From Andrena cerasifolii (Eukaryota; Arthropoda; Insecta; Hymenoptera; Andrenidae), in NCBI RefSeq assembly GCF_050908995.1, contig NC_135126.1, positions 4,526,001-4,590,000 of the forward strand: a stretch of 64,000 nucleotides of DNA, written 5' to 3'. Shown here piece by piece: positions 1 to 10,640 of this stretch; the first letter of the stretch is position 1, and every line of letters starts with the position of its first letter. Both the position numbers and the translations under genes were made by a program. The notes beneath the pieces are model-generated. The model saw only the letters and a program-made list of their open reading frames with translations. It ran no database searches and was not told where the DNA came from.

Positions 1-81
1 ATAAACACTAATTCAAGGCTGTAGAGGATGATCGAATAATTAATGTGGAATAGGCAATATGACGTTGTTGAAGGAATATAG

Positions 82-249
82 ATTATTGAAGAAGGTGTGC
101 CTATAGATCACAGACATGATATTTCAATGGATTACTGCTGGATAAAAAAACTTCTTGACGTAACAGATATTAAAATAGAAAGGTTTGAAACTGGAACCTT
201 CGCCAGCTGCATCCGAAATGATAAGGTTGAACTACTTATTCAGGGATTT
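82..249 (+). pseudogene. Coding-like open stretch, possibly a fragment of a decayed gene or transposon ORF
   Basis: Frame 1 is open for 56 codons from 82 to a TAG at 250, in AT-rich DNA where stops are expected more often. The encoded peptide has a protein-like mix (for example DYCWIKKLLDVTDIKIERF near its middle). Upstream the same frame is broken by TAG at 22 and 79 and TAA at 37, so it is not an intact gene. It could be an exon continuing beyond the left edge in another phase, a processed-gene remnant or chance. The family is not recognised. Confidence 0.2.
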
Positions 250-1100
250 TAGATTCGGCTGATGTTTCTCCTGACTTGATACAAAAGTCCAAAATGTGAA
301 TTTAAAATACAGTGGACTTGACTGTTACCACCTAGAATCATCTCAAGTTCCATGACTTCAACAAATCCGCCTCAAATCGTGGAGGTATCATAAAGCAAAC
401 TGTTATTAAATCCTAAGTTTTCACTTTTCAATCTCAATTTCACTAAGAACAATTAAATTTCATGTGTCTTTATGGTGTCTCGGGCTACCCACCCCTTTTG
501 ACCTAGAATATCGTCATAGCTTGCGTTGTAAGCACAGCTGCGTTAATCCCATGCTTATATCCGTGCAACGCAATACAATGCGATTTTCTAGCACTCATAG
601 GGCGCTTTTGAACAGTGTGTCTGCAGAGCTGTTTGTCGGTAATATACCCCTTCGTGACGTCATTTTGTCTCGTATGGGTATTTAAGCCTTTGCAAATGAA
701 ACACTACGGCGGCTTTTAACTAGTATCTACATTCCCTGACTGAATATTCCCTGATACCAGACCACTGCCAAAGGGACCAAAACAGCATTACACATCGATT
801 TTCACAATACTTCGTAGACAAATAAAGACCCCGGGCATATTCAATTCATATTCAGCTACTTACGCAGACATATAGCAAGTTAGGATCAATTTAATCCAGA
901 CACTTTCCCACCTTGCAATTGAAATCTCGAGCGCATTCATAAACTCATACACTCTATTCCCTTTTAAAGCCAATCCGTCTCAGCGAAGCAAATACAATAT
1001 ATGTACCCCGTAAACCATCAATGGCAAGCCACAGAAGTGTCACCCGGACAGTGTCCGTAAAACAAGAAAGGCAGCAGCGAAACAAAACCGCGAAGGTAGC
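250..1100. other. Non-coding span, nothing recognised
   Basis: Moderately AT-rich DNA with only short open frames (none convincing) and no inverted or tandem repeat that I could see. Confidence 0.5.
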
Positions 1101-2250
1101 AACACAAGCAGCACCTCGGCGAGCATCCCATTGCCTCGGAGCGGAATCGCAGCTCGGCCTGGACTCAAGCTGCATCTTTCAGGCATGCCCGATATCGGGC
1201 TGCGGTATCGTGGGCCCCGCGCGAAAGGGGCGAGGTGGGCAGAGGGGGAGTAAGAGATAAAGGCTCATCCTTTATTCAGGAAATAAAATCCCCACGACAT
1301 TATCCAGGGGTTTATCCGCGGCGGAGAGAATACCTGGGAAGCCAGCTCGCCTGGCATCAGGCAGGACAGCCAATCCGATACGAGCTGGGCGTCCCGCGTT
1401 CACGTGCCGATCCCCAGGTAGAAACCGTGGATTGGGCCCGTTCCAACCGCCGTCGACCAATGGTCGCGCGTTTGGAAACGATTTCAGGTATCAAGGGCCG
1501 TCCCCGTTCCCACCCCAGGCCGGGCCCGACGCCGCGTCTATCTGGTAGCTAAGGCCCCGCGGGCGCAGTAACCCTCGAGTCTTCCTGCGTGTACGACGGT
1601 TTAAGGCGAATACCCATACACGGAGCTCGCGATATCGGAAAACAATATCCTTCGCGCGCGTCCCGGTAACTCGATACATATCTCAGCTTCCCTCGGCTCC
1701 CATTCTCTCCCTCTCTCCCCGTCTTCTTTCCTCCCCCGTTGCTTCTGTCCCGGCACCCAGGGCCCTAGCCCGCCCCGGCCACCCTTTCGCCCGGAAACGG
1801 GGCCCGCAGAGACAGGTAGCCGGCGAGCAAACACGCGAAATTTACGGCCACATTTCGCCACAGTGCCCGTGCACACGTGTCGCGCCAAGTGCTCACGGTT
1901 AGGTGCTGATTAGAACGCCGTGAGTGGTCGAGCCGCGCGGACCTCGGGCGAGAGCGGGCTTCCTTGTGACGCGTCGCGGGGTGAACAGTGAACGAAACCG
2001 ACCCCGCCGAGAACGCTGCCGCCTCGGCTACCCGGATTGTTCGTTTCAGTGGTGCGCGAACAGTGGCTAGTGTTAAGGATATTGCAAAAGGTTTCTGCGC
2101 GGCACGCGATGGCCGAGCGGGCGTAAGTCGGTTGAGACTGTACAGCCAGGGTCGACGTTCAGTTGGACGTTTGGAAGTATTTGCTCGTTCGCCGGGGTTA
2201 CTTCATCGGGAGGCCGGATGCCGAATCTAGACTACTATAACACCGCCAGG
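1100..2250. promoter_or_regulatory. CpG-rich block; candidate promoter / 5' exon region
   Basis: This block is much richer in G+C and CpG than its flanks. It includes a pyrimidine-rich run (about 1681-1745) and ends near a consensus-like donor, GC|GTAAGT, after 2122. Initiator-like TTCAGT motifs occur near 2045 and 2158. Open frames here lie on both strands and overlap, as expected from stop-poor GC-rich DNA, so I do not call a protein. A non-coding first exon ending at 2122 on the plus strand is possible but unproven. Confidence 0.25.
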
Positions 2251-5200
2251 ATGCATCAAATGGTAAACTCTTTTCAAGATAGCTTTCTTTGCCTCCGATC
2301 TGTCGTTTCGAGGGGAAGCAGTTTTTTTTTCATTTGACAGATTTTCTTAGATTTTGTGGTAAGTAAGGTTCGTAAAAGCAGGGAACAGTGTTTTGAACAT
2401 ACTGTTAGAGGTAGGAGCATACTTGGTTCTCCGAGGATTTATTTTATTAGGATTTTAAGACACTGAAAACGGCAGTGCTGGATGAAAAAAGAGACTTAGC
2501 GTCGAGGGGTATTCGCGTTTGTAGGTTGTCGTAAATCTAAACACGCTTTGAATGACGCGGAAGGAGTTTTCTTTTCATCAGCGCTTGTCTGCTGCGGTAC
2601 TTTCTCAATCCCCTGAGAATTGAGTGACGGCAAAAGCTAAATCCTTGCGAGTCCTGCAAGGGCACACCTTAGAACGTGACTGAACTTTCTACCATTAGAA
2701 AATAAATAAATACCCCAGACGTCTTTAATACGTTTCACGGCAAACAGAAACGTTTATCGAATAGGTGTATTTCTCATACATACTAGCTAAAGATACTTTG
2801 CAACAACATGTACCCATCCATTTCTATCGTTTCCATTCAACGGTAAACTACGTTCAAGCTACAAGGAACATAAGTTAGTTTCGAAATAGTGGAAACACTC
2901 AGTTGCCATAGAAGTATGTGCTCGTTAGTCGTGACACAGGATTTCTCTTTTCAATAACACGCCTTAAATTCTGCATTGATAACAATTCTAACGAGTTTCC
3001 AAGTATAACGACATATACTTATCTCCCAATCAGCGACAGGCACGAAACAACCAATTACCTGTAAGCAGAGACGTTTATCAAATCACCTCGACATACCTCA
3101 GAAATTCCCAAACCCCCTTTCCCCAAAAACATAAAGCCTCCCAACAACGCGCCATTCCCCGCGTTTCATTCGCTCGAACCGGAGGAACGACGTCTCTGTT
3201 TATTCGATCGCGAATCACTCCCCATCCCGTCTACCTGGGAACAAGGAATTTCTCTACCTGACACAGGGATTTCGCAAGGCGAGCGGCAATCATCGTCAAC
3301 TTCGACCCGCTGGCCTTTAAGAGCCGGCGGGGGAGTTCGGTTGCTCGTGTCCCATAAACAAATTCGTGACTCGAAAAACGATTACGCCGCTCCGGCAGGG
3401 CCTAGGTGGAATCCCCAGGCGCGTCTCCATTCATTCCCGGCTATCTGGTATCTGAAAACGTACACCTGGCCGCGAGTAATAAACCGTTGCGATGCCGTTA
3501 CGACTCGCAATTCGTCACGCGCCCCGGGGACGCGCTTAAGTGAAATAGATACGTCAGTGTTGCGGAATATAAGTTCATAAAATTGAGCGGTAAATCATCG
3601 GGAATCCCTTGGCGACGGCGCGGACACGCGCTCGGTGCCTGGCCGGCCGCAGACCTCGCCGTCTTTTCTCAGGTAATGACAGGCTTTAACAGCGACTCGT
3701 AAAATCTTGCCACAATGGAATGATTCTCGGACGGGGGGTGCCTCTATCGGGCGACTCCAACCGTCCGTGACTCGGCCGTGTGCGTGACTCGCGGGGCGGC
3801 TGCGGTTGCGAAGTTCGTGCTTTCGCCAAACGCTAGCGGGTTAGGCGCGAATTTCTTATAAGCCGTTTGGTTTGGGACGGCGATGGGTATTGAATGTTTC
3901 GTACCCATGTCCCGCACGTTGACACAAAGTACAATTAGCCGCTCCTAAATTGATATCTGACGTCGCGGTCCCGCGTTTAACGTTACACAAAGATCGAGGA
4001 GTTTCGCGCTGCACAAGAAGCATAATTGACGTGCTTGGGACACCCTGGCGGGGCAGAGAGCGACGATTATGCTAATGCTGATAATTCGCAAGGCGAGGAA
4101 AAGTAATTACAATAATGGTGGCCGGTAATGATAACTCTAATCGTAGATAGCGCTAATTGCACCGTAAATCGCAGTGTCGGGGGAAACGGAACGTGACGCG
4201 TGGAAAAATCGTCGATCACCGCCGCGAAATTAACCGCTTGAAACAGAGAGCGAACGGCTATTAGGTTGTTAATCGTCGCGCGGCTGAGAGGCGGGCGTCG
4301 TTGTAACAATTCCGTTGTTGCTGTTAACGCCTTTGATGCTTTACGATCGCCAATTACTTTCGTTCGCGCGGCAGAAAGCTGCACGCGCCGGCGTCGCTCG
4401 CGGGGGGACCACGGGACGCGCCGATTTTAACGAGACTTCGTGGATAGACGGAGGATTAAGAATTATTTTATTCGTGTCCCACCGTTTGCATGGGCACCCG
4501 ATAGTTTATAATATATTTCACAGCAGAGACCGTGTATCAGCTCGTGCTCAGGGAACTCGATAGTCCAGTGGCAAAAAGTTGATTGTATGATACACCGAAG
4601 TCTGTGTAATCGTATCCTTCATTCGCGCCAATAAATCTCGATTTCACTGCGCGTACTTTGCAATCAGGAGTGCAGTGTCTCGTCAGAAGTTTGTTGCAAA
4701 GGCGACGCTGCAATCGAAGCAGAATATATAGCACGTGCTGCGCAAGGGTTGAGGGTGTAAGGTATACTGAAACATATCGCTCGGCACATAACTCCTGCTG
4801 GCTGACGTTTCAATCAACCGTTCTTCACCTTCGTTGTTTATCGACTTTTGTTAGGTGCGGGAGCTTTCAAGTCTCTCCTGGGATGGAATTTTTCGAGTCG
4901 CCCCTCTGTTTTGCTTTTTGTTGAAAATAAGGATGCCACTGGTTTGTTTCGTAACGCAACTGAAGGTGCTTTGGTACTGTTGCGTTAGTGACAAGCTGGT
5001 GGTTACTAGTTACTGGCTAAAATAAAAAAAAAGAATTAGTTTATATACCTCTGATCAGATAAGTATACATATGGTACTGGAAATATTCATTGCATCACTC
5101 GAATAGACAGGTTATCATTTATACCTCTCTTATTATTAGTATTAGAAGAATATTATTGCAAAAATGTGTAGGTCACTATTTTGGCCAAAACAACTTGGAT

Positions 5201-7410
5201 ACGAATTATTTTATCAGACATATTCCTATGAAGATTGTGCGTATACTGCGTATGTGAGTTTGAGAGTGGTGCAATAAATGTTTTGGGCATATAATATTTA
5301 AGTAACACGAACTTCTGCTGTCCCTTGCAGCAATGTACCGTCTAATTTTAATCCTTAAATAGTCAGTACGAAAAGCTGTCCATAAAGGAGTCGCTAGCAG
5401 GTGTTATTCAACTTGGCACGAGGATTTTGTACAATTAGTGTTGCCTTGATAACACGGCGAGAAAGCAATTAAAAAGAATAAGAGAATGAGGCGGATGAGA
5501 GGAAAAGAAGTTGGCAAGAGAGTGAGCGAGGCCCGTTTCTTTCACCTGTGCCACCGCGAGCAATAAATAACCGTCAGCTTAGCTGATTTTACTGCCGTGT
5601 GTTTGGGTGATCCCAATAACGCCGGCCGAAGAAGGGACCAATAATGCGAAGAAAACCAATCTTCGCGCTAACTAGCCATTCAAACGGCAGAACCGCCAGA
5701 CAAGTACTCGAGGGACCCTGGTTAACCTCTGAAACGAAACGGTTTCAAGCCTATTTCGGTATTGAAGAATTCGCGGGCAACGTTATAACAGCGTGGGTGG
5801 AAAGGAACACCCTGCTCCGACGATGCGCGTCGCTGGAACGTTGCATCGCCCATCATTCCCACTCATCTGGACCCTTTAACGAGCCCCCGACGTCTTCTAA
5901 TGAAAAGTTTGGCGCGCACCGATGTAAACCGTCGGGATTGGGCCACTTTCCAAATGATGAAGAAGTGTGTACCATGATCCCTTGTGAAATAGAGATTACA
6001 GCCTCTGCTTTGTGTGGCGGAGATTATAGACAAACATTATTTCGGTCTACTGTTTGTTCGTTTCACGCGGAAGTTAGTTTCTTTGAGTTTTAAAGTAGTC
6101 GGAGAGGCTGATGTAGATTTATGTATAGTCTTTGTTTAAGTGATATAAGTTGTACCTAAACCTACTCTATTGTTTCTCAGTGCTCACGGAAAAGTCTTAT
6201 TAAAATCTTGCGGGGAAGTACTATCGATTCATCTAACGAAGCACGCTATTACGACACGAATACTTTTCATACCAACTTAATGGCTGGGCTTACCCTGCGC
6301 GAACGTGTTTCCGATCGCGCGTTGTCATCTGCGTGGGCAGAGACGAGCGACTCGAAGGCAGCGGGTCTTGTGCAATAATAATTGCTCGGAGATGGTAGCC
6401 ATTAAAACGAACGATTTATCACCCCGTGAATCGTAATTCAAGCGAACGCGCAATAAATGTATTAGTCTTAATTAAATTATATCACGGGGGTATTAATAAC
6501 TCGCGAAATATCAGAGGATACGTCAGGACGCGAGCGATGCTCGATCTTTATCTTGATTCACGAACGTAAGATAGACAGGGCGTTGAAGAAATAAAGAATT
6601 CAAGATTCTTTTAAGGGGCAAATGCTATTCGATAAGTCAGGTTCATCGATACTTTAGGAAGCCTACTAATTTTCGTTGAAAAATCCAAGTTACAAGGCAC
6701 CGGAGGTATGGTAATCACGCGTTTCCTACGAGTTAGTAAGCAATTAGCCTGTTTGCAGAGGTAAATGATAGATTACGTAATTTTGCCAAAATTGTGGGTG
6801 CACGGATCGGTGCGCACATGATCGACCATGCGATTAGTCGAGTAGGAAAGGCCCGCACGTATTCATAGTAATAATTAAGTGGTGAGCTCGCGAGCTATCT
6901 GATCGCAGGAACTGCCAGCCGTAAAATTAATTTTTTTCCCCGGCGCGAAACTTTGTCCGCTTTTATGGACCTAAGCGCGTGCATACGCAAATAGTCTCCT
7001 CTTTCGTGAATTCGTAGAGTAAACCTCCTAATATATTATGCAATGCAAATAATCGTTCTAAGGTGGTGCCTTGGGAAACGAGCGCCGAGAAGCAGATTTA
7101 AACGGATAGCAATTTTTTTTTACTTCAAAAATCTTTTAATTGGATAACTTTTCAGGAAGCAGTGACGTTTACTGTCGATCTATAGGTAGCTGTATCTTTT
7201 AGCATACATTTTACAGAAATATTACCCGTTTCCTCTGCACTTCCGTTCTACAAAATCAAATTCCTTAACACTTTTATTAATTTCAAACGTAGGCACTATC
7301 TTAACGTTGTTTGGCTTTAATGATACTTTAAACTTTAAACTCTCGTTGTGTCTCAGACCCACTGGGCGATTGACATTTCAGCCTGAACCATATATATGTA
7401 TTCATCCGTT
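2250..7410. other. Long non-coding span with GC-rich and TAAT-rich patches
   Basis: No convincing exon was seen. The region from about 3150 to 4560 is CpG-richer. The patch at 6370-6560 is dense in TAATTA/TTAATT-type motifs between CpG-containing words, a look often shared by insect regulatory DNA. The longest open frame (5644-6093) has no recognisable domain and I treat it as chance. Confidence 0.5.
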
Positions 7411-7680
7411 TACATTTTTAGGTACACCGCATGATCTTTTAAAAAATATAATTGCTAAGGTGTGTATTATATTTTTTTAAGTATAAAGATATAAGTATTT
7501 ATATTTTTTTAAATATAAGCATTTATATTTTTTAAATATAAGCATTTATATTTTTTAAATATAAGCATTTATATTTTTTAAATATAAGCATTTATATTTT
7601 TTAAATATAAGCATTTATATTTTTTAAATATAAGCATTTATATTTTTTAAAAGATCATACGGATGTACCCAGAAATACAA
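7411..7680. mobile_element. Inverted-repeat element containing an internal minisatellite
   Basis: The ends are imperfect inverted repeats of about 40 bp. The left arm (7411-7450) contains GGTACACCGCATGATC and the right arm (7641-7680) contains GATCATACGGATGTACC; both run into a TTTTAAAAAATATA tract on their inner side. The interior is almost entirely a 23-bp tandem repeat. This looks like a small non-autonomous element whose centre has expanded by slippage. No clear target-site duplication was seen. Confidence 0.6.
7491..7650. repeat. Minisatellite, 23-bp unit, about 7 copies
   Basis: Units beginning ATAAGCATTTATATTTTTTA follow head to tail. The first (7491-7514) is a 24-bp variant. Exact 23-bp units start at 7515, 7538, 7561, 7584 and 7607, and a partial copy starts at 7630. 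Each unit is nearly self-complementary around TTTAAATATAAG/CATTTATATT, so the array can form many small hairpins. Confidence 0.92.
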
Positions 7681-8833
7681 ATTAAAGCAACGACTTTAGA
7701 ACGTTAACAATTTCATTAGCCGTAATCTGAACACAAAGGTTTTGGGTTTGCGCCACTATTGCGCTGATAGCCTCAAACATCCGTCTACATAATAATAAAA
7801 AAACACAGACAGATCTATATCAAAGTCTCCATCCTTGATTACAGAAAAAACACCCTCCACCACAATTTCCAATCGTAAAAAGAATCAAAGTAACTCGTTG
7901 CTCGCGGTGGAGATCACTCCCATAACACGGGCGGGAAATTTTTGCAAGAAAAGGTAATATTGTTCTGAAATATCGGAATTATCGAGACAGTAACGAAGTC
8001 TCGCGAGCAACCTCGTGGCCGTTGGTGAATCGATGGAAGCTCAGCGTTTTTATTCGACCGTAACGCTGGCGAGCCTCGTAGCTCTCAGTATCCATATAAT
8101 AACTGGTTAAATTCCGGTAGTGGCGATCCTTACGAACGGTAGCCTCTAATCAACCTAATTTCGGGTTCCTTTGGCCCAATGTGGGCCAGCATTGGAATTA
8201 TTCGGTAATTGTAACGGATCGGAATGTTGCGCGTTCGCTCTTTAGGGGCTAGGAGAGGGCAACCGTCCCGGCCAATTTCTTTGGGTCTTATGCGCTCCTT
8301 TTGCTCGTTGCTTCTCACCGCCACCGCCATTATCGTGGGCCAATGTATATAGATTTCATTCCCGGCCCACCCTCGAGTGATTATCCGATCTTGCTTCTGC
8401 TGGCCGGCCACGATCATCCCGCTAGTTGCTGTTCCATCGTGGCTGGAATTCTTATGAAAGCGATCCTGGCGAGAAATACACACGGTCTGTCGTTCGAGCC
8501 AGTTGCTCGAATTATACTTGTCCCGAATCGCAGCAGGATTCGTATGTACGGGCTTCCTCTCGAACGTGCTACGTGGGCTCCTTTAAATTACAGGTCGTGG
8601 ATGGCGGATTTCTATTTTTTGCCGTGTAGAATTAATGAAGGGTGCTGGACTAGATTGGGGAGGAATTATGAGCAACTTGATCGGTTGGATTGGTTTCATT
8701 GTTTGAATAAATATTTATTTTCTTTCGCGACGACTGGTATTTTTGTGTATGTATACATTGTTCGTTTTCTTTGAATCAGTTGACGTCTGATACGAATATA
8801 TCTCCTAGGAGACTCGTATTAAAAAAACACTTA
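7681..8833. other. Non-coding span, nothing recognised
   Basis: Mixed-composition DNA. Overlapping open frames on both strands at 8130-8774 have no recognisable domains, and I judge them chance. Confidence 0.5.
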
Positions 8834-9205
8834 AGGAGGATGTCTCAATTTCTGCTCATGTCCCCATTTCTGCTCGTTTCGTATTTTTCTTATTATCATA
8901 TGCGTTACGTTTGTACTGCAGTTGCAAGAAAATAATTCTAAATTATTTAAACATTTACGCGAGTGTTGCACGAGCTTGGGGAAATACATGCATCGCTATT
9001 TTTCATGAGCTGAAATACGGACATTTAGAGCATTATATATTTAATTACAAATTACTAATAGTTAAACATCTTGAAATATCTTTCTTAAATAGCTTTTGAA
9101 TTGGTCGATTTATTATTAACGAATTAATCAATTACTCTGCAAATTTTTTACACCTTCATTATGACGAGTTACCTCTTAAATCAGCAGGAATTGGGACATT
9201 CACCT
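8834..9205. mobile_element. MITE-like element with about 28-bp TIRs, TA- or TTAA-flanked
   Basis: The left end AGGAGGATGTCTCAATTTCT (from 8834) matches the reverse complement of the right end, AGGTGAATGTCCCAATTCCT. Both sides are bounded by TTAA (8831-8834 and 9205-9208), so the target duplication could be TA (Tc1/mariner type) or TTAA (piggyBac type). The TIR resembles that of the 240-bp elements at 20338 and 30439 (ATGTCCCAATT core), which favours TA. The interior is AT-rich with no transposase. Confidence 0.65.
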
Positions 9206-9497
9206 TAATAACATTTGAATTGGTTGAATTGGTAGTGTCTACAAGGAAAGTTGTTAGGGGTCGTAGCAATCTTGGAAATATATTATATTCAGAGTATAAA
9301 ATTAATTAATTGGTTGGTACGTGTATCATCTATTAATCGAAGCGATCGCGTTAAAGTTCGATTTTTCTGGAAAATATTATCAAAATCGTTCTTTCAACGA
9401 TGCAGTCCGTTAGTTTAGACGTAGAAGAGATTTGCCCATGCATTAATTTCGTATGCCCACCCTCCAGAATCGAATTATTAATAAAGATAGCCAAGAA

Positions 9498-9664
9498 GTG
9501 CGTCGTTGGAAAGAATTCTAGAGTATCGCAGACATCTGTTTACGTTTCGGCAGTGGCACTCGGCGCTGCTACCCTTTAGGGTATCAACACTGCGTGTCGT
9601 CATCGAACGTGCCGAAACGTAAACATATGTCTGCGATACCCTCGAATTGTTTCCAACGACGCAC
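9498..9664. mobile_element. Short palindromic element nested in the fold-back spacer
   Basis: Arms of about 55 bp, 9498-9552 and 9609-9664, are inverted repeats sharing GTGCGTCGTTGGAAA, GTATCGCAGACAT and GTTTACGTTTCGGCA. The centre has a small perfect palindrome, TACCCTTTAGGGTA. GAA flanks both sides and could be a 3-bp target duplication. GTGCG also occurs at the equivalent place in the direct copies of the surrounding repeat, so the left boundary is uncertain. Confidence 0.6.
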
Positions 9665-9836
9665 GAAAGTCAGTCGGTCTCCAGAGTTCGGACGCAACTC
9701 TTGCGAGACCGTGCATTCATTTACGGTTTGTGAAGTAACTGTGAGATTATATTAATTTCCGTTGTGCGATATCATTGCGGTAATTAGTGAAAAATGACTA
9801 GAAAACCACTCTGGTGTTATTCTGCACGTGCTGCAG

Positions 9837-9961
9837 ATGTGTGAAAAGTGTGAAGTATTCGATGAGCGATACAAATTGAAGTGTCGTTCGAATAAAGTGA
9901 GAAAGAAGTGTGTGCAACATTTGTTGGATAGCATGTCACCAAACACCTTCAACCTTTACGG
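9837..9961 (+). CDS. Possible short exon inside the fold-back spacer
   Basis: A frame with ATG at 9837 encodes a Cys/Lys-rich peptide beginning MCEKCEVFDERYKLKCR and ending SPNTFNLY, followed by a donor-like G|GTAAGA after 9961. The frame is open for only about 40 codons before the donor. The CEKC pair followed by CR and KKC resembles a small zinc-binding module, but no family is recognised. Its place between inverted arms suggests a remnant of a transposon ORF. Chance is a serious alternative. Confidence 0.2.
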
Positions 9962-10640
9962 TAAGAACAATCGATTTTGATAATTCATTCGGAGAAAAAA
10001 CGAACGGAAAGGTATTCGGTTCAACGGGTACCGCACTTCTTGGCTATCTTTATTAATAATTCGATTCTAGAGGGTGGGCATACGAAATTAATGCATGGGC
10101 AAATCTCTTCTACATCTAAACTAACGGACTGCATCGTTGAAAGAACGATTTCGATAATATTTTCCAGAAAAATCGAACTTTAACGCGATCGCTTCAACGG
10201 GTACCGCACTTCTTGGCTATCTTCATTAATAATTCGACTCTGAAGGGTGGGCATACGAAATTAAGGGATGGGCAAATCTCTTCTACGTCTAAACTAACGG
10301 ACTGCATCGTTGAAAGAACGGTTTTGATAATATTTTCGAGAATAATCGAACTTTAACGCGATCGCTTCGTCTATACCCATTTTTCGCGGTTTTTATTTTT
10401 TATTTAAATTCTGGAGGGTGGGCAAATGAAATCTGAGAGTGGGCAAACGTGGCCAGGTCGGGTACATTCGTATCCTTCTATTAAAAATTTGAAATGCATT
10501 CATAATGGGTGATCAAGACAAATTTTTTATTTTGTTCATAACTTTTTTTTGGAGGGTGGGAAAAAAAAATTTTTTATGGGCAAACGTGGGCAAACGATGG
10601 ACAAACAAATGCCGTTGAGTTTTTCCAAAAATTCGAATTT

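Larger units (their letters stand above)
9341..10640. repeat. Degenerate tandem array of about 173-bp units with one inverted copy (fold-back)
   Basis: Two direct units lie at 10021-10193 and 10194-10366 (period 173 bp) and are nearly identical, sharing a GGGTACCGCACTTCTTGGCT start and a GGGTGGGCATACGAAATTAA core. An inverted copy of the same unit lies at 9341-9502. Weaker direct copies, recognisable mainly by GGAGGGTGGG at 10413 and 10552, extend the array to about 10640. The spacer 9503-10020 separates the inverted copy from the direct copies, so the whole locus can fold into a hairpin with arms of about 160 bp. It may be a fold-back transposon, a satellite fragment or a rearranged duplication. 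Confidence 0.8.

Noticed and set aside
2105..2130. ATGGCCGAGCGGGCG, resembling the D arm of a tRNA-Ser
   Set aside because: No T-arm or closing acceptor stem follows within tRNA length.
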